From Microcaldota archaeon (lineage in GTDB: Archaea; Micrarchaeota; Micrarchaeia; Micrarchaeales; CABMGC01), in contig JAJYVH010000001.1 in assembly GCA_021792095.1 (NCBI GenBank), positions 381,324 through 445,323 on the forward strand: a stretch of 64,000 bases of DNA, written 5' to 3'. How positions within the stretch are numbered: position 1 is the first letter of the stretch; the number at the start of each line of letters is the position of its first letter. This document shows, in pieces, positions 33,657-42,561 of the stretch. A program made the position numbers and the translations under genes. The notes beneath the pieces are model-generated. The model saw only the letters and a list, made by a program, of their open reading frames with translations, searched no databases and was not told where the DNA came from.

Positions 33657-34679
33657 ATGGACGAGAACGGGAACATAGATGCGTCCCTGCTTCCGGGGGA
33701 CGTTGACGACGCAAAGATGGTGAGCATGTACAAGTACATGCTGCTCACCAGGGCGCTGGATGCCAAGATACTGAGCCTGCAGAGGCAGGGCAGGGCCGCG
33801 ACATACGCGCCTTCGCTCGGCGAGGAGGCGGTGCACATAGGCGCAGCTTTCGCGATGCGCAAGCAGGATTTCTTCGTGCCGAATTTCAGGCAGCACGGCA
33901 TGTACATAGTTAGGGGCTTCCCGCTTGACAGGTTCGTGCTCTACTGGAAAGGAGTCGAGGAAGGCGACGCGATTCCGAAAGGCTTCAACGGCCTTTCGGT
34001 GTCTGTACCCGTGAGCACCCAGATACCGCATGGCGCAGGCATAGCGTACGCGTTCAAGTACAGGAAGCAGGATGCGGCTGTGCTTACCTTTGTTGGCGAC
34101 GGCGGCACGTCGGAGGGCGACTTCTATGAGGCGCTGAACTTCGCAGGTGTCTTCAAGCTACCGCTAATAACTATTATCGAGAACAACCAGTGGGCGATAT
34201 CGCAGCCAAGGAGCAGACAGACAGCGGCGAAGACTCTGGCGCAGAAGGGCATAGCCGCAGGTATATCGTGCGTGCAGGTGGATGGCAACGACATGCTGGC
34301 TGTATACAAGGCAGTAAGGGACGCAATCGCGAACGCTAAGAACGGGCCTACGCTGATAGAGGCAGTGACATACAGGCTGAGCATGCACACAACATCCGAT
34401 GACCCGACGAAATACAGGACCGATGCGGACGTCGCTGCATGGCAGAAGAAAGACCCGGTTGCAAGGGTCAAGGCTTATCTTGCAGGGAAAAAACAGTGGG
34501 ACGACGCGATGGAGCAGAAGACCGCGGAGGAGCAGCAGAAGCAGATAGACGACGCTGTGGCCAAGGCTGAAGCATTCAAGCCAGACCCCAGGAGCATGTT
34601 CGAGAATGTTTACAGCTTCATGCCCGAAGTGCTAAAGCAGGAAGAGGACGCTGCCGAGTCAGCGAACTTCTGGAGGTGA
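33657..34679 (+). CDS. pdhA: Pyruvate/2-oxoacid dehydrogenase E1 component, alpha subunit
   Basis: 340 residues from ATG 33657. The ThDP-binding motif GDGGTSEGDFYEALNFAG...ENNQWAIS and the phosphorylation-loop-like YRLSMHTTSDDPTKYR are those of E1 alpha. With the beta subunit it decarboxylates a 2-oxoacid and passes the acyl group to lipoyl-E2. The upstream codons read ISKAYEGSVDYFQV in frame without a stop, which resembles the normal E1 alpha start. The true start may therefore be a non-ATG codon (CTG 33612 or ATT 33615). First gene of a tight operon. Pyruvate versus branched-chain substrate is not certain. Confidence 0.9.
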   Translation: MDENGNIDASLLPGDVDDAKMVSMYKYMLLTRALDAKILSLQRQGRAATYAPSLGEEAVHIGAAFAMRKQDFFVPNFRQHGMYIVRGFPLDRFVLYWKGVEEGDAIPKGFNGLSVSVPVSTQIPHGAGIAYAFKYRKQDAAVLTFVGDGGTSEGDFYEALNFAGVFKLPLITIIENNQWAISQPRSRQTAAKTLAQKGIAAGISCVQVDGNDMLAVYKAVRDAIANAKNGPTLIEAVTYRLSMHTTSDDPTKYRTDADVAAWQKKDPVARVKAYLAGKKQWDDAMEQKTAEEQQKQIDDAVAKAEAFKPDPRSMFENVYSFMPEVLKQEEDAAESANFWR

Positions 34680-34683
34680 TTGC

Positions 34684-35649
34684 ATGCAAATGAACATGGT
34701 CTCTGCTATAAACAACGCGCTTGACATAGCGCTAAGGGAGAGCAACGACGTCGTGCTGCTCGGCGAAGACGTAGGTAAGGACGGCGGCGTGTTCAGAGTA
34801 ACAGAGGGCCTGCAGGCCAAATACGGAGAAGACAGGGTGATAGACACGCCTCTGGCTGAATCGGGGATAACGGGCACAGCGATAGGCATGGCGCTCGCAG
34901 GCCTGCACCCAATACCAGAGATACAGTTCGCCGGCTTCATGTACCTGGCATTCGACCAGCTCGTCAGCCATGCCGCAAGGTTCAGGTCAAGAACTAGAGG
35001 CACGCTCACTGTGCCGATGGTGGTGCGAACTCCGGTCGGAGGCGGTGTACGCGCGCTGGAGCACCATTCGGAGAACCCTGAAGTGCTGTACTCGCACATA
35101 GGGGGGCTAATAGTCGTTGAGCCGTCCGGCCCATACGATGCGAAGGGCCTGCTGCTCAGGGCTGTGCACATGCAGGATCCTGTTGTGTTCCTTGAGCCAA
35201 CCCGCATCTACAGACTATTCAGGGAGGAGGTCCCCGATGACGCCTATGAGGTGGAGATAGGGAAGGCAAACGTGCTGAGGAGCGGCAGCGCACTGAGCAT
35301 AATAACCTACGGCACAATGGTTCAGCCCGTGAAGAACGTGGTGGAGAAGAAGAGGGTCGACGCGGAGATAGTAGACATTCGCACAATAAACCCGCTCGAC
35401 GAGGCAACGGTGCTAGCGAGCGTGAAGAAGACAGGAAGGGCGATGATTGTTTATGAGGCGCCGCTCAGCTTCGGCGCTGGCGCGGAGGTTGCGGCCAGGA
35501 TAGCCGAGAAGGCGCTCTATGAGCTGCAGGCGCCGGTCATGAGGGTCGCCGGTCCAAGCCTTCCGTATCCTTTCCCTGCTTACGAAAACTTCGCAACACC
35601 TAACGAGAAGCGCATAGGAGATGCGATAGACAAGCTGCTGAGCGCTTAG
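34684..35649 (+). CDS. pdhB: Pyruvate/2-oxoacid dehydrogenase E1 component, beta subunit
   Basis: 321 residues. VLLGEDVGKDGGVFRVTEGL, DTPLAESGITGTAIGMALAG, the PEIQFAGFMYLAFDQLVSHAA helix and VVRTPVGGG are standard for E1 beta of the transketolase family. The C-terminal domain with EIVDIRTINPLDEATV is complete. It starts 4 bp after the alpha-subunit stop with TGATTGCATG spacing, so translation is probably coupled. Confidence 0.94.
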   Translation: MQMNMVSAINNALDIALRESNDVVLLGEDVGKDGGVFRVTEGLQAKYGEDRVIDTPLAESGITGTAIGMALAGLHPIPEIQFAGFMYLAFDQLVSHAARFRSRTRGTLTVPMVVRTPVGGGVRALEHHSENPEVLYSHIGGLIVVEPSGPYDAKGLLLRAVHMQDPVVFLEPTRIYRLFREEVPDDAYEVEIGKANVLRSGSALSIITYGTMVQPVKNVVEKKRVDAEIVDIRTINPLDEATVLASVKKTGRAMIVYEAPLSFGAGAEVAARIAEKALYELQAPVMRVAGPSLPYPFPAYENFATPNEKRIGDAIDKLLSA

Positions 35650-35661
35650 GGATGCATTGCG

Positions 35662-36894
35662 ATGGAGACAATAAAGTTCGTGGATGTCGGCGAAGGCATA
35701 ACAGAAGGCCATGTGAGGAAGTGGCTGGTCAAGGACGGCGATCAGGTGAAGGAGGACCAGCCGGTGGTGCAGGTAGAGACCGACAAGGCTGTAGTAAACG
35801 TGCCCGCGCCGATCGGAGGCACCATAAAGGAGAGTGCGCCCGAGAACAGCGACGTGCACATAGGCGACGTCATCGCTTACATAGGAACTGCGTCAGAGCT
35901 GCAGGCCGCGCTGCAACAGGCTCAGGCTCCGAAGCAGGCCGCAGTGCAACAGCAGACAAGCAAGCAGTCCGCGCCGGCGGCAGCGTCACCAACAGAGGCA
36001 AAGGAGATACTGGCAACTCCTGCTGTCCGGAAGCTTGCGAGGGACCTTGGAGTTGACATTTCAAAGCTCACTCCCACGGGCCCGCACGGCAGGCTGACCG
36101 AGAATGATGTCAGGGGTGTAGCCCACGAGGAATCGCTCAAGTCCAGGCCCATACCCAAGTACTCGGAGGTGCTCGAGGAGCAGCACAAGGAGGACGTGGA
36201 GCGCATACCCATGTCTCCGCTTAGGAAGGCGATAGCCAAGAACATGGAGGCTTCGTGGACCATACCAAGAGCCGTGCATATGGACCTGATAGACGCCACT
36301 GCGTTGTACGGCGTGGTGCAGCGTGAGAAGGAGAAGGCGCTCAAGCAGCTCAACGTCAAGCTCACCTTCCTGCCGTTCATAATAAAGGCAACGGTGCAGG
36401 CGCTGAAGGAGTACCCCAACTTCAACGCGAGCTACGACCACGAGAAACTGGAGATAATAAGGAAGAACTACTACAACATAGGCCTGGCCGCCGAATCGCC
36501 CGACGGGCTGCTGGTGGTCGTGGTGAAGGAAGCAGACAGGAAGAGCATAACCGAGATAGCCAAGGAGCTGCAGGACCTGCACGAGCGCGTGGAGAAGCGC
36601 GAGGTCACGCTCGAGGAGATGCGCGACAGCACATTCACTATAACCAACATAGGCAGCCTCGGCGGGGGCTTCCTGTCAGTGCCCATGATAAACTACCCCG
36701 ACGTGGCCATACTTGGCATACACATGATAAAGGACACGCCGATGGTCAGGGACGGCAAGATAGTGATAGGCAAGGAGCTGCCCTTCTCCATCTCGTTCGA
36801 CCACCGCGTGGTGGACGGCGCCGAGGCGGTGCACTTCGGCAACGCGCTCAAGAAGTACCTCGAGGATCCCGACTTTTTAGAGATGATGGGGTAG
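35662..36894 (+). CDS. pdhC: Dihydrolipoamide acyltransferase (E2)
   Basis: 410 residues. One lipoyl domain (1-80) has the target Lys42 in VETDKAVV. An Ala/Gln-rich linker follows, then a peripheral-subunit-binding domain (about 117-152, TPAVRKLARDLGVDISKLTPTG) and the catalytic domain (about 185-410) with SFDHRVVDGAEAVHF. It forms the core of the complex and moves the acyl group to CoA. The single lipoyl domain makes it like the Thermoplasma and Gram-positive types. The lipoate ligase and LipA encoded at 39.6-42.4 kb should modify Lys42. Confidence 0.95.
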   Translation: METIKFVDVGEGITEGHVRKWLVKDGDQVKEDQPVVQVETDKAVVNVPAPIGGTIKESAPENSDVHIGDVIAYIGTASELQAALQQAQAPKQAAVQQQTSKQSAPAAASPTEAKEILATPAVRKLARDLGVDISKLTPTGPHGRLTENDVRGVAHEESLKSRPIPKYSEVLEEQHKEDVERIPMSPLRKAIAKNMEASWTIPRAVHMDLIDATALYGVVQREKEKALKQLNVKLTFLPFIIKATVQALKEYPNFNASYDHEKLEIIRKNYYNIGLAAESPDGLLVVVVKEADRKSITEIAKELQDLHERVEKREVTLEEMRDSTFTITNIGSLGGGFLSVPMINYPDVAILGIHMIKDTPMVRDGKIVIGKELPFSISFDHRVVDGAEAVHFGNALKKYLEDPDFLEMMG

Positions 36895-36897
36895 CAG

Positions 36898-37398
36898 ATG
36901 CGGCTTGAGAAAAGTGTTTGCATGTTACTAAACAAAAAGCAGCGCTTCCTGCTGAAAAAACTGATGACTAACTCCGCAAAGAAAGGGAATCTTGCGAACG
37001 CAGGCATGGTGCTTGAGAAAGGACGCGTGGTTGCTTCTGCAGAAAGCCTCGTAGCCTCCAATCACGATGCAACTGCGCATTCTGAGAGGATGCTGGTTAG
37101 CGAGGTTGGAAAATCTAGGAAATCTAACTACACTCCTGGCTTGACCATGGTGACCGTGGTGGAGCCCTGCCTGATGTGCATGAGCGCCTGCTCGCAGGCA
37201 GGTTACAAAAAAATAGCTTATGTGATTCCTGCAAAGAAGTACATAGGCAAAATACCCTATATGACTGATGTCATGCCCGTCAACAAGGAAAAGATTGCAG
37301 GCATGTTTGTTGACCCGTTAAAGCTAGAACACCTTCAAAGGTACGAGAAAGAATTTACCCTGGTGTTCGAAGAATTGATGAAACGTAATGCTAACTAG
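36898..37398 (+). CDS. Cytidine-deaminase-fold protein
   Basis: 166 residues. The zinc site is TAHSERM (H-x-E) and VEPCLMCMSAC (P-C-x2-C), as in nucleoside and tRNA adenosine deaminases. It deaminates a base or nucleoside; whether the target is free guanine, cytosine or RNA is not clear. The gene is visibly more AT-rich than E2 and E3 on either side and has nothing to do with oxoacid oxidation, so it is probably a later insertion that uses the pdh operon for expression. It starts 3 bp after the E2 stop. Confidence 0.75.
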   Translation: MRLEKSVCMLLNKKQRFLLKKLMTNSAKKGNLANAGMVLEKGRVVASAESLVASNHDATAHSERMLVSEVGKSRKSNYTPGLTMVTVVEPCLMCMSACSQAGYKKIAYVIPAKKYIGKIPYMTDVMPVNKEKIAGMFVDPLKLEHLQRYEKEFTLVFEELMKRNAN

Positions 37399-37407
37399 GT
37401 TGTAGAT

Positions 37408-38769
37408 ATGGTAATGGGTGCGCTTCCGGAAGAAGTTGACGTGGCCGTAGTGGGCGGAGGTGTAGGCGGCTACTTCGCGGCCATACACGCTGCCCAGCTG
37501 GGCAAGAGCGTCGCGCTCGTGGAGAAGGAGAAACTGGGAGGTCACTGCCTAAACTATGCATGCATACCCTCAAAAACGCTGATAAAAGTGGCCGACATGC
37601 TCTACGAGATACAGCATGCGCAGCAATTCGGCATACACGCCGAGAACGTGAGCGTTGATGCGAAGCAGATGTACGACTGGCGCATGGGTGCATCAAAGAA
37701 GCTCGAGGACGGGGTCGCCTTCCTGTGCAAGCAGAACGGCGTGGAAACTATAAAGGCCACGGCCACATTCATATCATCGAACACGCTGCAGCTCACCAAC
37801 GGCACCAACCTGGACTTCAAGAAGGCGATAATAGCAACTGGCTCGGAGCCCACATTGCTGAAAGGGTTCGAGTTCGGCGGCAGCATAATAGACTACAAGA
37901 AGGCGCTGATGCTCGATTACATACCGAAAAGCATGGTAATACTGGGCGCCGGCTACGTGGCTGTGGAAGTAGGCATGCTCTACGCCAAACTGGGCACAAA
38001 GGTGGTGATAGTCGCCAGGTCTGACGTGCTTTCGAAGTTCGACAGGGAGGCAGTGGAGCTGGTGAAGAAGAAGATGGGCGAGCTGGGAATCAAGGTGTAC
38101 ACCGGAGTAACGCCCTCGTCGCACGACGCGGGCTCCGTGACGCTCAGCAGCGGAGATAGGCTGGAGGCTGAGCTGATAGTGGTCGCGATAGGGCTTTCCC
38201 CGTACACTGCGGGCCTAGGCCTGAACACCACCAAAGTGCAGCTCGACGGGCGCGGCTTCGTGAAAGTCGACAACGCGCTCCGCACCACTGACCCTAACAT
38301 ATTCGCAATAGGCGATGTGATAGGAGACCCGCTGCTGGCGCACAAGGCAATGCGCCAGGGCATAGTCGCTGCTGAAGCTGCGGCAGGCACGAACGCGAGC
38401 TACGACAACACTGTGGTACCAGCCGTGATATTCTCGGATCCGGAGATGGCGGTGGCGGGCACGCTGGAAGGGGAAGGGATCGCCGTTACGAAGTTCCCGC
38501 TCAGCGCGCTCGGCAGGGCAATAGCGCTCGGCACGACCAACGGCTTCGTGAAGATAGCGTACGACTCCGACAACGTTGTGAAAGGAGTTGAGGTGGTGTC
38601 CGACGACGCAGGCGACATAATAGCAGAGGCGGTGGTCGCGATAGAGATGGGGGCCACGCTAGAGGACATAGCGGACTCGATACACCCGCACCCCACGTAC
38701 GGCGAGGCGCTGCAGGAAGCGGCAGAGGCGGCCCTCGGCAGGAGCATACACTACTTCTACGGAAAATGA
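37408..38769 (+). CDS. lpdA: Dihydrolipoamide dehydrogenase (E3)
   Basis: 453 residues. FAD-binding VAVVGGGVGGYFAAIHAAQLG, redox-active disulfide GGHCLNYACIPSKT (CxxxxC), NAD-binding VILGAGYVAVEVGMLYAKLG, FAD site IFAIGDV and the C-terminal active-site IHPHPTYGEAL are present. The redox segment has YA where most relatives have VG. It re-oxidises the lipoyl group and makes NADH. The last gene of the pdh operon proper; its TGA overlaps the ATG of the next frame. Confidence 0.95.
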   Translation: MVMGALPEEVDVAVVGGGVGGYFAAIHAAQLGKSVALVEKEKLGGHCLNYACIPSKTLIKVADMLYEIQHAQQFGIHAENVSVDAKQMYDWRMGASKKLEDGVAFLCKQNGVETIKATATFISSNTLQLTNGTNLDFKKAIIATGSEPTLLKGFEFGGSIIDYKKALMLDYIPKSMVILGAGYVAVEVGMLYAKLGTKVVIVARSDVLSKFDREAVELVKKKMGELGIKVYTGVTPSSHDAGSVTLSSGDRLEAELIVVAIGLSPYTAGLGLNTTKVQLDGRGFVKVDNALRTTDPNIFAIGDVIGDPLLAHKAMRQGIVAAEAAAGTNASYDNTVVPAVIFSDPEMAVAGTLEGEGIAVTKFPLSALGRAIALGTTNGFVKIAYDSDNVVKGVEVVSDDAGDIIAEAVVAIEMGATLEDIADSIHPHPTYGEALQEAAEAALGRSIHYFYGK

Positions 38770-39389
38770 GGGATGGCACGCCTTCGTTTGTCTATTTTGA
38801 TGTGGGCGGAGTGGTGGTATTGGACTTCAGCGGGACGGACAAGTAGGAGCTGGTAAAGAAGGACCTGGGCATACCTCCGGAGCGCAGCGCCGGTTTCGAC
38901 GCTTTTTGGGACGTATACGAACCCGAAGTGAATGCAGGCAGGGGCGTAGACACGCTCCTTCCGCTTGTCAAGGAAAGGTTCGGTTCGGGGCCGCAAGCAG
39001 GGTACTCGCTCCTTATCGATGGGTTCGTCAACCGTTTCGAGGCCAATAAGTCCATTTGGCCGGTCATCTGGAAAATTCACAAACGATGCAAGATAGGCCT
39101 TCTGACTAACATGTACCCTGGCATGCTCGACGCCATAGGCAAGGAGGGCTTGCTGCCAAAAGAGGACTGGGACGTAATAATAGATTCGAGCAAGGTCGGC
39201 ATCGCGAAGCCAGACCCGAGGATTTTCGGCCTTGCCGAGCGGCTGGCAGGGGTCACGGGCGATGAGATACTCTTCGTGGATAACAACCAAACGAACATAG
39301 ACGCAGCAAGAAAGCTGGGCTGGCAAACGTTCCCCTACGACCCGAAAGCGCCGGAGGTTTCAAGCGGCAGGCTTGCAGCCCTCTTCTAG
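38766..39389 (+). pseudogene. HAD-family hydrolase interrupted by an in-frame TAG
   Basis: The ATG at 38766 overlaps the lpdA stop (ATGA). 26 codons (FVYFDVGGVVVLDFSGTDK) end at TAG 38844-38846. The same frame then runs on without a break to 39389: ELVKKDLGIP, TLLPLVKERFG, GLLTNMYPGML, SSKVGIAKPDPR and EILFVDNNQTNIDAA. HAD motifs I-IV lie on both sides of the TAG and all look functional. It is either a fresh nonsense mutation, suppressed, or a sequence error. TAG is a common normal stop in this window, so general reassignment is unlikely. Confidence 0.8.
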
Positions 39390-39391
39390 GC

Positions 39392-39565
39392 TTACGCTAT
39401 CTTTTCTTCGTGCTCGTCAGCCTGGAAGCCTATCTTGTGGTGCGTGCCGTCGCAGAAAGGCTTGTGCTCCGAGTGCCCGCACCTGCAGAACGCGAATTTC
39501 GTCTTCCCGTCTACCAACACTATGTTGGGTCCGTCCTTAGTAGATTTTATTATTACTTCTGCCAT
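39392..39565 (-). CDS. CDGSH iron-sulfur domain protein
   Basis: 57 residues, too short for many gene finders. CRCGHSEHKPFCDGTH (about 27-42) is a perfect CDGSH motif (C-x-C-x2-(S/T)-x3-P-x-C-D-G-(S/A/T)-H), which binds a redox-active 2Fe-2S cluster through three Cys and one His. No membrane anchor. Its TATA-like AT-rich region at about 39580-39600 is shared with the divergent lplB. Located next to lipoate genes, whose LipA also needs Fe-S clusters. Confidence 0.9.
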   Translation of the reverse strand: MAEVIIKSTKDGPNIVLVDGKTKFAFCRCGHSEHKPFCDGTHHKIGFQADEHEEKIA

Positions 39566-39612
39566 ATAATCTGCAGGATATAGGCTGGAAAAAATATAAT
39601 AAGGGACCTGCC

Positions 39613-39897
39613 ATGGATGGTTTCGCGGAGCAGAAGGTGCCTGGGGGCAAACTTGTCGGTGTTAGGTTGCGCTACGGGAAAACAATAGAGAAGGTGCTCA
39701 TAACCGGCGATTTCTTCGCTCACCCAGAAAGCGCCGTGTACAAAATAGAGGCCGCGCTCGCAGGCATGCCAGCATCAGCTACTTCGAAGGAACTGGCGGA
39801 GAGGATAAGCAGCGTGGCGAAGGCCGAGGAAGCGGAGCTCGTAGGCGTCACCCCGGAGGCCATAGCCGATACCATAAAGAAAGCGATGACTGCATGA
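39613..39897 (+). CDS. lplB: Lipoate-protein ligase, C-terminal accessory subunit
   Basis: 94 residues: GGKLVGVRLRYGKTIEKVLITGDFFAHPE and a C-terminal helical part ending in EAIADTIKKAMTA. This is the domain that in bacterial LplA is fused to the catalytic part but in Thermoplasma is a separate protein needed for lipoyl-adenylate formation. Its stop overlaps the ATG of lplA, so the two halves are made together. Confidence 0.85.
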   Translation: MDGFAEQKVPGGKLVGVRLRYGKTIEKVLITGDFFAHPESAVYKIEAALAGMPASATSKELAERISSVAKAEEAELVGVTPEAIADTIKKAMTA

Positions 39898-40640
39898 AAT
39901 GGAGAGTAATACCACTCGAAATCCACGACGCTTACGAGAACATGTCCATAGACGAAGCGCTGCTCGAGTCCATAGCGAACACAGGGGCGTACCCCACGAT
40001 AAGGTTCTACAGGTGGAAGCCGAGCGCCGTCTCTATAGGCACCTTCCAGAGCATGGAGAAGGAGGTTAATGTGGGCAGGTGCAGAGAGCTGGGCATAGAC
40101 GTGATAAGGCGGATAACTGGCGGGGGCGCGGTGTACCATGATTTCAACGGCGAGATAACGTACAGCATACTGGGTCCCGCAAGCATATTTCCCAAGGGCA
40201 TAAGGGAGAGCTACAGGTTTGTCTGCGACTGGATAATAGCCGGCTTGTCGCAGCTGGGCATAAAGGCGAGCTTCGCCCCGATAAACGACATAGTGGTGGA
40301 CGGGAAAAAGATATCCGGCAACGCGCAGACAAGGAAGCGGGGCGTGCTGCTGCAGCACGGCACTGTGCTCTACAGCACGGACGTTAAGACCATGTTCAGC
40401 GCTCTGAACGTGAGCTCGGAGAAGATATCAGATAAGGCGATAGCGAGCGCCGAGGAGCGCGTCACATCGGTATCCAGGCACTCTGGCGCGAGCCTGGAGA
40501 AGCTCTATGAGGCCCTGCTCGACGGCTTCACGGAAGGCAAGGATTTCGAGTTCGGGAACTTGGGCAACGAGGAGAGGAGCCGCGCGAAGGAGCTCGAGGC
40601 CAGCGTTTACAGGACAGACGCATGGAATTTCAGTAGGTAG
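39894..40640 (+). CDS. lplA: Lipoate-protein ligase A, catalytic subunit
   Basis: 248 residues. RFYRWKPSAVSIGTFQ, the RRITGGGAVYHDFNGEITYSIL lipoate-binding loop, and NDIVVDGKKISGNAQTRKRGVLLQHGTVLY with the catalytic Lys are classic. With the LplB subunit it activates free lipoate with ATP and attaches it to the E2 lipoyl lysine. The end overlaps the convergent NAD(P)HX dehydratase by 11 bp. Confidence 0.93.
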   Translation: MKWRVIPLEIHDAYENMSIDEALLESIANTGAYPTIRFYRWKPSAVSIGTFQSMEKEVNVGRCRELGIDVIRRITGGGAVYHDFNGEITYSILGPASIFPKGIRESYRFVCDWIIAGLSQLGIKASFAPINDIVVDGKKISGNAQTRKRGVLLQHGTVLYSTDVKTMFSALNVSSEKISDKAIASAEERVTSVSRHSGASLEKLYEALLDGFTEGKDFEFGNLGNEERSRAKELEASVYRTDAWNFSR

Positions 40641-41520
40641 TCCTGTCGAACGGCTTAAGCACGCTGGGTATCTGTTCAACGATGTCGGATGCCAGCAGGT
40701 GGTAGCCCTTCAGCCCGTACAGCCTGTCGCCTATAGCGGCGTGCGCATACGCGCCGGCCACAGCCGCATCGAACATTTCGTTGCCCCTCGCTGCAAAGCC
40801 AGCAACGATGCCTGACAGCACGTCTCCGGTGCCCATGGTGGCGAGCGCCGCCGTCCTTGCCCGTATCACCTTCGTCATGGCGCCATCGCTCACCACTGTC
40901 TCGTGGCCCTTCAGCAGCAGAACCGCGTGCAGCCTCTTCGCCATGGCCACGGTGGCATCTATGCGCTCCTTCAGGCCGCCTGCGGCCAGCTTCTTGCCGC
41001 CGATGGCCAGGAACTCATGATCGTTCGGGGTCAAGAGAACGTTCCTGTCGAGCTTAATGCTCCCTAGCCCTATCCGCAGAGCATCCGCATCAAGAATAAG
41101 TTTCTTGCCGTGCTCTATGCAGTACCTTGCGAGCGCGGCCGCAGCCCTGAGGCTTCCCGTATTCCTCCCCAGCCCCGGCCCTATCACTATTGCGTCAGCC
41201 TTGCTAGCTTCTGCGCAAAGCTGCTTAACGTCACTTGCGCCTACTATGTCTCCGCTCAGCGGTACTACTATAAGGTCGGGCGAGATGGCCCTTATGGTGC
41301 TCACTATGCCTCTGGGCACGCAAAGCACCGCGTATCCTGCGCCGGTGCGAAGCGCTGCGAGCGTTGTGTAAGCGGCACTGGCGGCGAGCAGAGGAGCGCC
41401 GTGGAACCTGTCGCTGCCGCCGACCACCAGCACGCGCCCGTTGCTGAACTTGCCTCCTCTGAGGCTGCGCGGCTTGGAGGCACGGTCAAGATCAGCACTG
41501 CTCGCAATGCCCGTTTTCAT
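40630..41520 (-). CDS. nnrD: NAD(P)HX dehydratase (ribokinase-like fold)
   Basis: 296 residues from ATG 41520. GGKFSNGRVLVVGGSDRFHGAPLLAA, IGPGLGR, LLTPNDHEF, LLKGHETVVSDG and the catalytic ATMGTGDVLSGIVAGFAARG are those of the YjeF C-terminal domain. It repairs hydrated NAD(P)H using ADP or ATP. The YjeF N-terminal epimerase domain is missing; only the dehydratase is encoded. It starts 1 bp after the lipA stop and so shares its transcript. Confidence 0.9.
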   Translation of the reverse strand: MKTGIASSADLDRASKPRSLRGGKFSNGRVLVVGGSDRFHGAPLLAASAAYTTLAALRTGAGYAVLCVPRGIVSTIRAISPDLIVVPLSGDIVGASDVKQLCAEASKADAIVIGPGLGRNTGSLRAAAALARYCIEHGKKLILDADALRIGLGSIKLDRNVLLTPNDHEFLAIGGKKLAAGGLKERIDATVAMAKRLHAVLLLKGHETVVSDGAMTKVIRARTAALATMGTGDVLSGIVAGFAARGNEMFDAAVAGAYAHAAIGDRLYGLKGYHLLASDIVEQIPSVLKPFDRTTY

Positions 41521-41521
41521 T

Positions 41522-42391
41522 CTAGCGCCCGGTTTCCACAATCCTCTTGATGAAGTACTCCCCTGCCTTGTAGGAACTCCTGACAAAGGGCCCCGCTGCG
41601 GCATAGAGGAACCCCATGCCCAGAGCTGACCTCTTTATCCTCTCGAACTTCTCAGGCGTCACGTACTCCTTTACCTCGTACTGGAACTGCGAGGGCCTCA
41701 GGTACTGGCCTACAGCCACGAAATCCACATGCGAATCGCGTAGGTCGTGGAGCGATCGCAGTACCTCTTCCTCGGTCTCGCCCACTCCAAGCATCATCGC
41801 GGACTTGGTGTAAAGGCGTACGCCCATCCGCTTGAACTCGTTCAGCACGCGGAGCGACTGCCTGTAGCTCGCACGCCTGTCGCGTATGACGGGGCTGAGC
41901 CTCTCCACGGTCTCTATGTTATGGCCCACTACATCCGGTCCCGCATCAGCTATCGTCCTGAGCAGCGAAGCGTCCCCGCCGAAATCCGGTATGAGCACCT
42001 CGACAAGCGTGCCCGGATTCTGTTTCTTGATTGCCCTGATGCATGCTGCGAAATGGCCAGCTCCCTGGTCCTGCAGGTCATCCCTGCATACGGAGGTGAG
42101 CACAACGTAATCAAGCCTCCACTTCCGTATCACGTTAGCGAGCTTGGTCGGCTCCAGCGCGTCTATTCCCGAGCCTATCGCGCTCTTGTGCACTGCGCAG
42201 AACCTGCAGCCGCGCGTGCACTTGTCGCCGAGTATCATGAACGTTGCGGTGCCCGAGCTCCAGCATTCCGCAATGTTCGGGCAATGCGCCTCCACGCATA
42301 CCGTATGCAGGCCCGCATCCGCTATGCTCTGCTTGGTTTCCGCGTACTTCTCCGTGCCCGCGGGGCTTATGGAGAGCCATTCTGGCAGCAT
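41522..42391 (-). CDS. lipA: Lipoyl synthase (radical SAM)
   Basis: 289 residues. The auxiliary cluster motif CVEAHCPNIAEC, the radical-SAM motif CTRGCRFCAV and the C-terminal RSSYKAGE (RSSY) are complete. It inserts two sulfurs into octanoyl groups bound to E2. With LplA/LplB in the same region, the cell can both scavenge lipoate and make it in place. LipB octanoyltransferase is not seen, so LplA may load octanoate. Confidence 0.95.
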   Translation of the reverse strand: MLPEWLSISPAGTEKYAETKQSIADAGLHTVCVEAHCPNIAECWSSGTATFMILGDKCTRGCRFCAVHKSAIGSGIDALEPTKLANVIRKWRLDYVVLTSVCRDDLQDQGAGHFAACIRAIKKQNPGTLVEVLIPDFGGDASLLRTIADAGPDVVGHNIETVERLSPVIRDRRASYRQSLRVLNEFKRMGVRLYTKSAMMLGVGETEEEVLRSLHDLRDSHVDFVAVGQYLRPSQFQYEVKEYVTPEKFERIKRSALGMGFLYAAAGPFVRSSYKAGEYFIKRIVETGR

Positions 42392-42561
42392 TCAAACAGC
42401 ACTAACATGGAAGCGAAGCTTTTTGTTTGCTGCGCAAAGGTTAGGGTGATAGGATGCGGATAGACACGGAAGTCAACAATCACGCCGCGTAACAAATAAA
42501 AAGTGTTCTGTCATAATCAAAATGGCGCGAAGATGCACGTGCCTGGCGAAGGGGGTAGCCG

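Noticed and set aside
38844-38846. TAG as pyrrolysine or general stop reassignment.
   Set aside because: Many genes here end normally in TAG, and no PylS/PylT is seen in the window. Kept only as a single-gene anomaly.
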